Source: Cotesia glomerata
Taxonomy: Eukaryota; Arthropoda; Insecta; Hymenoptera; Braconidae
DNA length: 64,000 bases
Reading direction: 5' to 3'
NCBI RefSeq assembly: GCF_020080835.1
Contig: NC_058160.1
Coordinates: forward strand, 20,075,152-20,139,151
In this document: piece after piece, positions 12,595 to 21,935 of the stretch
Position numbering within the stretch: position 1 is the first letter of the stretch
Layout: every line of letters begins with the position of its first letter
Program-made: the position numbers and the translations under genes
Notes under the pieces: generated by a model
Database searches by the model: none
Seen by the model: the letters and a program-made list of their open reading frames with translations, nothing else
Told to the model about the DNA's origin: nothing

Positions 12595-13835
12595 ATGAAG
12601 ATCAACCAGTGGATGGATACAGTGAACCTACAACTGGCCAAGCAGAAGACCGAAGCAGTGCTTATTACCAGCCGAAAAAAAGTTGAAACAATTAAGCTAA
12701 AAGTCATCGACCGAGAAATCACATCACAATCTCATATACGATATCTGGGAGTGATGCTTGATGCCCGACTCAACTTCAAGCAGCAAGTGGAACACGTCTG
12801 TACGAAAGCGTCAGTAGTGAGAGCTAGTCTCGCACGATTGATGCCGAACGTCGGAGGCCCAAAGCAGAGCAGGAGGCTACTATTGGCATCAGTAGTCACA
12901 TCGGTGCTCACCTACGGAATATCCATTTGGGCTGATGCACTGGAAACCCAGAAATCATGGAGAAAAGCTGGACCAATATATCGTATGAGTGCCCTACGAG
13001 TTGCAAGCGCCTTTCGCACAGTATCTGAGGAAGCAGTGTGTGTCATTTCCGGAACTCTGCCTCTTAGAGTTCTAGTTAAAGAAAGACGTAACCTCTACCA
13101 TCGGAAGACGTCAACCACACTGTGCTGAAGAACTGAAAATAGAAGAGCGACAGAAAAGCATCGTACGATGGCAATTTCAGTGGGATGCCGCAGTGAAGGG
13201 CAGGTGGACGTACCGTCTCATACCATGAATTGACGTTTGGCTGAATCGTAATCACGGTGAGGTCAACTACTATCTAACGCAGATGCTATCAGGACATGGC
13301 TGCTTTCGAGAATACTTACACCGTTTCAAGCACGATAATTCTCCTGAGTGTCCGTTCTGTCCAGGAGTTAATGAAGATGCGGAGCATGTTTTCTTTGTTT
13401 GCCCACGATTTTATTCACAGCGTGATCAACTTGAAAATATCTTACACCAGAGTATCCAACCAGAGACACTAGTAGAAACAATGTTGTCGTCAGAAGCCGC
13501 ATGGAACGCCGTAAGCACGTTTGCAACAGAAGTCCTTACAGACCTGCGTTCCATCGAAAGAAGAAGAGCAAATGACAGAAACTAGAAGGAAGGAAAAATA
13601 ACACCTTAGTCATCAGAAGGAATAGCAGTAGCTAGATCCTCCCCTCACGAAGTAATGCCTGACGGCGGTTTCCATGAGGGATTAGAGGAAAGAAGAAAAG
13701 GGGTTTAGGGTTTAGTGGGTAGGGGCGCTACCGTCGAGTTTTAGTATGACGCTGCGTCGAGTCGCCACATATCCAGGCCAAACAGCTATGCCTGGAATCC
13801 GTAAAGGGATTCCCCCCCTCCTAAAGGGAGAAAAA
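12595..13835 (+). mobile_element. 5'-truncated R1-clade retrotransposon (decayed)
   Basis: The sequence matches the 3' quarter of the full-length R1-like element at 34218-39336. It begins in the RT thumb region (QWMDTVNLQLAKQKTE), runs through RYLGVMLDARLNF and the C-terminal zinc motif CPFCPG...EHVFFVCPRF, and continues into the same 3' UTR up to 13835. The frame is broken near 13125 by a 1-base shift, and a TGA at about 13226 replaces an Arg codon. The 5' end is truncated, as is usual for target-primed insertions. The 3' end runs straight into (AC)n, the same target type as the full-length copy. Confidence 0.85.
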
Positions 13836-13839
<4 letters not shown>

Positions 13840-13913
<74 letters not shown>

Positions 13914-13942
13914 CGGACGGACGGACGGACGGACGGACGGAC
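13840..13942. repeat. (AC)n and (GGAC)n microsatellites
   Basis: About 70 bases of AC dinucleotides followed at 13911 by about eight GGAC units. Open frames read through this tract on both strands are artefacts. Confidence 0.95.
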
Positions 13943-14086
13943 ATCATCGCGAAAACATTCAGAGAGCCTTCGTAGGACCTCAGAATGTCAAGATCTGATA
14001 AGAACTCGATTTTCGAAAAACGGGATAGAACCAATAACTTCCCGATTTTTGAAAATTTTCAATTTCAATTTTCTTAGCAGGAAGTT
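13943..14086 (-). repeat. ACTTCCCG-family repeat, A-end in reverse orientation
   Basis: Contains the family marks in reverse order: CATCATCGCG, AGATCTGATAAGAACTCG, AATAACTTCCCGATTTTTG and finally TCTTAGCAGGAAGTTAA. It faces the A-end at 12358, so the truncated R1 copy lies between two inverted family ends. Confidence 0.75.
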
Positions 14087-14610
14087 AAAAATTTTTTCAT
14101 ATGTGGTTTTTTGGAATAACTTTTAAACGGCTTTACTGATTGATTCCAAAAACTAATCAGCATTCAACATTAGAAAACCATGTCGATCGCCACCAAGCCG
14201 GTCAAAATTAGTTGATTCGTTTGTGAGTTATCGTTAACGAAAAAAATCGAAATGAAGTGATTTTTTCGAACTACACTGAAATTTTTGGTCTGATTAATTT
14301 ATGTTTAAAAGTAAATCATAGGATTCGAGAAACTTGACGTCATATGCCATTTAACAAATCAAAATTGATTCATTCGTTCGTAAGAAATCATTGACAAGTT
14401 AAAAAAAACTTGTTTTTTTTTTAAATAACTTTGAAATTTCTTACCAGATCATTTTTTATGTAATAAGATAATTATTAGAGCTTGAAAAAATGCGTCAAGA
14501 GCTCAAAACTTTGGAATAGATAATTTGTCGAGCTTTCTAAACTTGTACATAGTAGGAAGTTCCAAGAATGACCTGCAGGGTCAACCGTTTTCCAGATTTC
14601 TTTGACTATA
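14087..14610 (+). repeat. Degenerate ACTTCCCG-family copy
   Basis: Diverged family interior (TTTTAAACGGCTTTACTGATTG, then CCACCAAGCCGGTCAAAATTAG, without long exact matches) ending in the B-end marks GAAGTTCC and CAGGGTCAACCGTTTTCC at about 14560-14600. Confidence 0.6.
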
Positions 14611-15229
14611 CATGGAAAAAAAATTAAAGTAAAAATTACAATAATAACATCGTTAACTAGACAACAAGTCCAGAGCTTGTCTTCCAATATAATAACCTTC
14701 ATAATTTTATGCTTCATAATTACTATTTAAAGGAAAATAAAGCAACAATTACAATAAAAGAAGCAATTTTCACTTTCATCCTTGTAAAAATCACTTGTGA
14801 TTATAAAACATTATCAAGAATATATGCAATCAGTTTGTATTCTCATGAAAGAAATAATGTTCCTGTTTTGATTGAAATTTAGCGATGTGCAATTACTACT
14901 ATTTTTAATTTATATAACGTGACCCTCGCGTATACCGTCTTGTGACGGTTAGTGACATTAAAATTTTTTTCGATAAACCTGTTGTGCAATTTACAGTCAC
15001 AAAGTCGGTTACAATTGTTACCGTCTATTGTGCAACGATTTAAATGTTTTTTTTTTTTTTTTTTTTTTTAAGTTGATTGCTTGGTTGATTCTATACGATT
15101 TCTTGACATATTATCTGTTGATTTTGTGATTTTTGAAAACATTACGCAATGGTTATCTTGCATCGTTTATTTAACTAAAAAAAAACCAATTTATAATTGA
15201 ATACACTCAACAAATTTTATCAAAAATTT
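14611..15229. other. AT-rich intergenic DNA
   Basis: No gene recognised. A small patch at 14935-15040 contains ACCGTCTTGTGACGGT, a short perfect inverted repeat, and two TTGTGCAA copies. Otherwise the DNA is AT-rich spacer. Confidence 0.5.
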
Positions 15230-15518
15230 CACTGAGGAAAAAAATTCTTCTATTGAGAAAATTTTGTTGATACTAGAACAATTATACTTTTAAATTATTG
15301 AGAATACATTTTCTTGTAAGATGAATTGGTCAAAATACTCTTTATTTCATTTAAGTGAATCTAATAGTACGCTTATTAATTATAATGAAGGCTAATATTT
15401 TATAATAACGACAAGTATTGATATTCTTCCAATAAAAAAATTAAATAACTTTGAACGGTTTCAAGAAATTTTACAGTCTTGAAATCCTTTTGTGGATAAA
15501 TTTTTCTTTTCCTCAGTG
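15230..15518. mobile_element. MITE with CACTGAGGAAAA ends
   Basis: Left end CACTGAGGAAAA and right end TTTTCCTCAGTG are exact inverted repeats 289 bases apart. The interior is AT-rich and non-coding. Confidence 0.6.
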
Positions 15519-15530
15519 AATACAATAACA

Positions 15531-15738
15531 CATTGACGTAAAAATTAACTTGATTCCAAAAATTCTTGATCTAAGAAAATGATTTTGAAGAGTTTCATAA
15601 TCTTGCATTAAGTTGATTTTACTTAAATCAAGAAAAATTTTTCGGTTTAAAATTTTTTTAAATAAATAAAGACACTATTCAAAATGGTTTTGTTAATTTA
15701 AAAATTTTTCTCGTGAATCAAGTTAACTTTTGTCAGTG
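15531..15738. mobile_element. MITE with AAGTTAA subterminal repeats
   Basis: Left end CATTGACGTAAAAATTAAC and right end GTTAACTTTTGTCAGTG, with TTGATTC next inward at both ends. Related ends occur around 41908-42148 and 45840-45965, so this looks like a small MITE family. Confidence 0.55.
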
Positions 15739-16073
15739 CACGGTTAATGGGGTTCCGTTTTGCCAAACTCAGCCACTTGAGAGCAGCACATTAGCAAGTT
15801 TTTTAAAGCGCAAGTTTTCAAATATGATCACCAAAGAAAAAAAAAGTTTCATATGAAAAATTAGTTTACTAGCTATAATTCAACGAGAATTGAAAATTAA
15901 TCGACGCAATAAACATTAAAATTTATATAACTATTTTTTTTATAAGTTATGTGAATTTAATAATAATAATTATACTATACCTATATTTAAGTTATACCTA
16001 ATGTTTTGGAGTGGACACGTGTTGATAAGTCATTGTGAAAAAAATAATTTAACAATATAATTAATACCAAAAA

Positions 16074-17826
16074 ATGGGAAAGTGTTCAGTTCCTTTTTGT
16101 AAAGGAAAAGCTACTTTTACTTTTCCAAAAAACGAAAAATGTCGGATTCTTTGGGAAAAAGCCATAAGTGTCAATTTTTAATCATCAAAATCATCAAGGT
16201 TATGTTCGATCCATTTCGAAAAAGATTTAATTATTGAAAAAAAAGAGAGTTTCTATACAGGTATGAAATTAATTTATTTAACGTAGATTTATATTGTAGT
16301 AATTTAATATCCGTATCAAGTAACTTTAATAGGTGGTTTTTTTTAGGAGTCACAACATCCAAGAAGTACTTAAAACCTAATGCTGTACCAACACTTATGT
16401 TGGAGCTCGAAGCAGAAAAATCAAGGCGTTCAGAAAAAATTCGGAAAGCTCTTTTCGAAGAAGATTCTAACAATTCATCATCATCATTGCCTTTGTCGCT
16501 TTTAGATGATCCAATAAATATCTCTGAAAATATTGCCAACAGTTTGATTGAATCACCGATAAAGAATTGTATATCATCAGTACCATCATCATCAAATGAA
16601 AATAATGAAATTACTGAGCTACAAAAAAAAATAGAGCTTCGAAGTTCACCAATAAATAAAGAAACATTGATAGATCATCAAATTGAAGAGCCATTTGCAT
16701 CAACTAATATTCAAGATTGCTCAACAATCTCAAGCATGTCATACATACCCACTGATTACTATAATATCGATGTACAAATGGAAGAAGAGGTCTATTCATT
16801 GCCAATGTCAGAAAGTAGTAATTCAGATTACATGGAATCAAATCATGTGAAATCGTTGGAAGTAAAAAAACAAAAATCTGCCGTGAGAAAAAAATGTTTT
16901 AGTTCAGTTGGTATCCAAGTTGGCCGTGGACCTTTATCTGTTCAATCAATTTCTCACCGAGATGATGTAATACATTACTATATACTGGATTAGGAAATTA
17001 TGCCAAATTTCAATTTGTGTATGGTACATTAAGTGATTATGTTGATCGCATTAAATATGTTAAAGGTCAAGTTAACTCTGTAGAACCTGAGGACATGTTT
17101 TTGTTGATACTTATGAAGTTACGAAGAAATATTCCAGATTTTGGATTGAGTATTTATTTTGAAATTAGTGAAGCTGTTGTCCGCAATATTTTTAATACTT
17201 GGATCCATATGATTTACCAGCTTTGGTCATTGATAGATACTTGGCCATCCCGAGAAGTTGTCGACTTTTATATGCCAGAAGGATTTAAAAAGTTATATCC
17301 ATCAACAAGAATCATTGTTGATGCTACTGAAATACCCATTGATAAGCCATCAAATCCAATAGCTCAACAAGCTACATTTAGCACATATAAGAACAAAAAT
17401 ACTGTGAAAGTATTAGTGGGAGGATCGCCTGATGGCATTTTATGCTATCATTCTGCAGCGTATGGAGGTAGTACAAGTGATAGACAAATAGTAGAAAGAT
17501 CGGATCTCGTTAAAAAATGTCAAAAAGGTGATTCCGTAATGGCTGATCGTGGTTTTAATGTGCAAGATATTTTTGAATCACAGGGAGTAACTGTCAATAT
17601 ACCTCACTTTTTGAAAGGTAAACAACTTCCAAATGTGACAGTATTATCCGATCGCAAATTAGCATCGAAACGGGTACACATTGAACGATTAATTGGGCTG
17701 ACAAAAACTTATAAAATCTTACGAGAACCTTTGAATCCAAATTATACGCGTCTAGCTACGAAAATTTTTTCTATATGTCTAATGTTATGCAACTTTCGTG
17801 AATCTGTTGTTAACTCGGCCGCATAA
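16074..17826 (+). pseudogene. ISL2EU-type transposase, THAP + DDE, disabled
   Basis: Exon 1 (16074-16260) starts MGKCSVPFC and contains CSIHF, the C2-C-H zinc ligands of a THAP DNA-binding finger. A TAA at 16179-16181 interrupts it. A short intron (GTATGA...TTTTAG) joins in phase to 16347, continuing with LKPNAVPT, the conserved end of THAP domains. A Ser/Glu-rich linker follows to about 16960. At about 16980 an extra TA in a TATATA run shifts the frame. In the shifted frame YTGLGNYAKF leads into the helix-turn-helix and the catalytic domain (long frame 17017-17826). In that 269-residue frame the likely triad is D102 (IIVDATEIPI), D177 (MADRGF) and E223 (VHIERLIG), typical of DDE_Tnp_4. The catalytic part is otherwise intact. 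It would cut and paste the surrounding element. Confidence 0.88.
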
Positions 17827-18052
17827 AATGATATCTCCAAGACAAAGGACACACTTGGAAAATTATAATAAATAATGAACTTACATTTATTTCGTGTACA
17901 TTTTATTTTGTAATTAAAATTTGTATATTTAAAACGATTCAGTTCTGCTGTATAACTAATATAACAATAATTATACTTTTTATAAGAAAATATAAATATG
18001 ATTATAAATACATTAACTTTTATATAAAACGTAAATTTTCATTGCTTCTTTT
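17827..18052. other. Spacer between the two convergent transposon genes
   Basis: AT-rich 226-base spacer inside the ISL2EU-like element between the stop codons of its two genes. It probably holds both 3' ends; an AATAAA lies near 17868. Confidence 0.5.
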
Positions 18053-19901
18053 TTACTTTTTAAAAATAGTACTGTAATTTTTATATAAATAACGATCTAA
18101 AATAGCAACACGAAAATAATCCTCAAAGAATTTTGTTAAACGTTGAACCATTAATGTTATGAAGTTGTCATCACGGCGAATAGTTATAACAATTGTTTCA
18201 ATTGTTGTATATACTATAAACTTTGCAATGTATCTGCCTGTAACAAAAAGCTGGCCTTGAATTTGGTGATAGTACAGATGGTTTTTTTTTAATCGTAAAT
18301 TGTTTCTTTCGTCAAGATACAGGTATGGCAAAGTTTTTTCCGTTATAGAAGAGAATCTACGGGAATAAGGACACTTAACTTCTACTACTGTGTCATTTGC
18401 TATGAGCCCATCTGGAGAAGCTCCTAAAAAAGGGTGAGTTGGACTTATAAATAGTCCGCATTTATCTATTTTAACACCAGTGGATTCGTAAATTTCCAGC
18501 GCTTTACTTTCATTTTCTTTACCCCAATCTGTAGACTTTGATTTAAACGGTTCTTGATTAATCAAGCTAATAGAAAATTGTATTTGGGCTTCTTCATCTC
18601 GAATTATGCAGCATTTATAAAAATTACTGGCTGTGATTCTATTTTGACGATATTTAAACCAACTTTTACTTTGACTTTGCTCTCTTGTTTCTTCTTCAAT
18701 TTCTTTTATATCATCAGTGGTTATTGACAGTAGTTTAAATTTATTTAACAGCTGTTCTTCTGGATTCACATTTGTGTAGTCATGGTCCTAAATTGCACAA
18801 TATATATTAGCTGGTTCGAACAGACGAAGGAATGGCATCGTTGTTCGGTTAGTTGCAGCAAAATTTATTGCTCGATTGCATTGCTTTTCGCAGTACAATT
18901 GTTTGTTCACAATACTTGGATCTAAAACGACTGGATCCGAAAATGGTTCAAGATTTTGATTTTTTTTTTTGGTAACAATTCAGCTTTGATGGGCGAGCCA
19001 AAAAAAGATTTTGCCGGCTTATGAAATGATTGAAGTTTTTGAGTACAAACTGTTCTCAAAGTAATTTTCTTATCTCTACCCTAAAAGTAACAACCAAAAT
19101 TGTTGAGGTACAATTTTCTAGTCATGAAAACTAAATTATTGCTAAGATTTGTAATATCAATCCAATTACCATTTCTTCCATTGCCCAAAGAAGTACTGCG
19201 ACGTGTTTACAATGAGCTGTATCACCACCACCTACAGCACATTCGCAATGAGTCCCTTCAATAAAACCAGTATTGGACATTTGAATATCACTATTTATAC
19301 TGCACTGATTTTTTCATTTGGGCCAAACAATGTCCTTGAATGAAAATTGAGCTATTACTTTGTGCTATCCTGGCATGAAGAAGATATCGATTTTCGTACA
19401 TTTCTTTGCCAAGATTTTTCAGCACATCATACCTGCAAAAAAAATTTACTCTTTGTTACATTGTCATACATTCTGTCAATTAAGTCATGCGTATTATTAT
19501 CATTATGAACCTCTGCAAAAAAAGTTCTACTCGTTCCTTGGTTATTAAAGGAATTTTAGTTGCGGCATTAATATCTTTATAATGCGTATTGTCTGGTGTC
19601 CAGAATACTGCATCAGGATCTTGTTGATGTAATTGGAAAAAACCTTTATTCTCATCCGCAAAAATTAACCTGCATAATTAGTAATAGTTACTTTTTTTTT
19701 AATTAAATAAATTTTGTTATTAGTTCGCTAATTAAATATTGTAATGACATACGATATTGTTAGGTTAATTACCGAAATTTAATATTTACATACCGTTCTT
19801 GTAAATTTTTTTTTTTTACCTGTGGTACGAAGTCCACGTCTTTTTAATTCTTGCTTTAATTGTTCAACATTCCAGGTAAAATATTTGTTTTCTTTATCCA
19901 T
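18053..19901 (-). pseudogene. SAP-SWIM-YqaJ nuclease of the ISL2EU-like element, disabled
   Basis: Exons on the minus strand: 19901-19794 (SAP domain, WNVEQLKQELKRRGLRTTG); 19669 to 19170, perhaps split by a 37-base intron, holding FADENKGFF, PDNTHYKDI and a SWIM zinc finger (HCEC...HCKHVAVL); then 19080-18053. The last exon carries a YqaJ/lambda-exonuclease fold: SWFKYRQNRITASNF, LGASPDGL, VVEVKCPYS and HLYYHQIQGQL. The D and E-x-K metal ligands are present. Phases match at the first and last introns. Lesions: one extra A after the SAP helix, one missing T near 19517, one extra A near 19315, one extra A near 18965, and a TAG at 18788-18790. The YqaJ part itself is open. YqaJ nucleases degrade DNA ends; the role in transposition is not established. 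Confidence 0.85.
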
Positions 19902-20030
19902 TTTTTTTGTAAGCACATAACAGTCACTATTATTAACTTCAAATATTTGCGCGACAAAAAATGATCTATGCTGCTGCCCCCTGGGCCGAGTTTGACAAAA
20001 ACGGATCCCCATTAAAAAAAAAAATTTTAA

Positions 20031-20713
20031 AAACGGTTGACCCTGAAGGCCATCCCTGCAACTTCCCGCTAATTCCATAACTAGGCGCTTAAAATTGCAC
20101 GTATGACGTTTTTTCAAAAATAAAATTTATGTGATATTTTGAGCTCTCCGAGCGCAAAAAGATAGTTTTCCTATGCCTTTGAGCTCTTCGAGCTCAAAAG
20201 TCGAAGTTCGATGAAACACGATTTTTTAAATTTTTAAACTGCTATAACTTTTGAATGAATCGACCGATTTTCACGCGGTTGGCGGCGATCGATGTAGTTT
20301 TTTAAGCTCTATGAAAAATTTGATACAAAAAAATTGATCTGATAAAAAATTTCGGATTTATTACAAAAAAACACTCTTTTTGATTTTTTTCGACAACGAT
20401 ATCTCACCAACGTATCAACCGATTCTGACGTACTTGGTGGCGATCGATGCGAGTTTTCAAGATTAACAGCTGATTAGTTTTTGAAGTCGATCGGTTCAGC
20501 CAATTCGGAGATATTTTTAAAAAATGAAAAAAAAAAAACTTTTTTATTCACTTTTTTTGCAATTTCTCGAAATCTACTGGTCCGAATCGGTCCCAACTTA
20601 CAAGAAATGTAAGTTTGGCAAAGCCCTTTCGAATGACACCAACTGCAATGAAATCGGTCAAGTCGTTCAGAAGTTATAAGAGGTTTACACACACACACAC
20701 ACATACACACACC

Positions 20714-20781
<68 letters not shown>

Positions 20782-20942
20782 CACACATGCACACAGACAG
20801 ACACGGTAACATCACCGCTGGAATAGTCAGAGAAGCTCCTTAGGGCTTCAAAACGTCGAGATCTGTTGAAACCTCGATTTTTGCAAAACGGGATAAAACG
20901 AATTTTCGAAAAAATCATTGATTTTCTTAGCGGGAAGTTAAA
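20031..20942 (-). repeat. ACTTCCCG-family repeat copy
   Basis: Reverse-oriented copy starting 19 bases past the ISL2EU-like element. The B-end marks ACGGTTGACCCTGAAGG and CAACTTCCCGCTAATTCC come first. Then follow GAGCTC-type palindromes, the conserved TATAACTTTTGAATGAATC body, an AC tract at 20688-20790, and an A-end TTAGCGGGAAGTTAA. Confidence 0.85.
20688..20790. repeat. (AC)n microsatellite inside a family repeat
   Basis: Nearly pure AC dinucleotides with a few CCCA and TGCA interruptions. The tract sits at the same place in the ACTTCCCG-family unit as those at 29640, 39337 and 49099, so it was probably carried by the repeat. Confidence 0.95.
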
Positions 20943-21019
20943 TATGTGTTTTAATAATTTTAACTGTAGCTTCAGGCTTGTATCACTAAGTCAAGCGTAC
21001 CAAAATTCCTCACTTTACA

Positions 21020-21272
21020 CAGTAGCGCTCAAAAGTATTTTGACAAATATATTTAATGGTTTAATTAAAAATAAATATGAAACACAATAATCATTCATTT
21101 AATTTTTTAGCAGCTTTTGAATAATCTGCAGAATAGTGTCAAAGTGGTCCTTGTTTGTAACAAAAGAAAGTTTAATTTTTAAAATATTAGGAAAATGGTT
21201 GTTCAAAAGTATTTTGACATTGTTGAAAAAAACTAACGCATAATGTTGTCAAAATACTTTTGAGCACTACTG
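21020..21272 (+). mobile_element. Tc1/mariner-type MITE, copy 1
   Basis: Ends CAGTAGCGCTCAAAAGTA and TACTTTTGAGCACTACTG, length about 253 bases. TA follows the right end and CA precedes the left. The copy at 51430-51682 has the same interior in reverse orientation and TA on both sides. There is no coding frame. Confidence 0.8.
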
Positions 21273-21334
21273 TAACTAATTTGTTTCCTCATTTTTGTTT
21301 TTTTTATTATTTATTTTATTTTTTTTTTTTATTA

Positions 21335-21935
21335 AGGGCTCTGAACTATTCACAAGGCTACGAGCTTTACGAGCTAAAAAATAAAGCTATTATGCATTTC
21401 GAGCTTGTCGAGCTCAAAAATCTAGTTGTCGTGTGAATAGAGCAGTATTTTAAACACTTTGTATTGCGATATCTCTATAAAGAATTAAATACTTTCGATG
21501 CGATTTGCGATATTCAAAGTCGATTTTTAACAAAATTAGGCTACTTATTCAAAAATCGATCCGGCAAGAAATTCCAAAGTCTTGTGAAGACGTTTTTTTT
21601 CGACAACAATATCTCACGAACGAATTAATCAATTTTGGTTTTTTTAACTGTATTCAACGTTAATTTTTAAACTCAAGAGCTGATTGTGTTATAGAATTCA
21701 TTGATGGAGCAGATCAAAAGTTATTTTGAACGAACATGATTTCACAAACTTTTTTTTTTCGATTTTTTTAGACTTTATCAAAATCTATCGTACCGAATAG
21801 ATTCAAATTTACCAAGAAGTCTGTTTCGCTAAACCCTATCGAATGACGTCATCTTAAGAATAGTGAGAATAGCTTCCTAAGACCTCAAAACGTAAAAATC
21901 TGATGAGAACTCAATTTTCGAGAAAATCTGGTGTA
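21335..21935 (-). repeat. Degenerate ACTTCCCG-family copy
   Basis: Reverse-oriented remnant with GAGCTTGTCGAGCTC palindromes, TTTCGACAACAATATCTC, CAAAATCTATCGTACCGAAT and a worn A-end (AAATCTGATGAGAACTC). Both termini are eroded. Confidence 0.65.

Larger units (their letters stand above)
15749..20010. mobile_element. ISL2EU-like DNA transposon (PIF/Harbinger-related)
   Basis: Inverted ends start GGGGTTCCGTTTTGCC on the left and GGGGATCCGTTTTTGTC as the reverse complement of the right, and similarity continues for about 45 bases. AT flanks both ends (15747-15748 and 20011-20012), the 2-base duplication known for ISL2EU. The 4.3-kb body holds two convergent genes: a THAP/DDE transposase (plus) and a SAP-SWIM-YqaJ nuclease (minus). 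That gene pair is the hallmark of ISL2EU as I recall it. Both genes carry disabling lesions, so this copy is probably dead, but all domains are readable. Confidence 0.88.

Noticed and set aside
13712..14126. Overlapping frames of Cys-Val or His-Thr repeats
   Set aside because: Products of reading the (AC)n tract on both strands; the tract is a microsatellite. The same holds for the frames around 20474-20918, 29558-29821 and 39172-39422.
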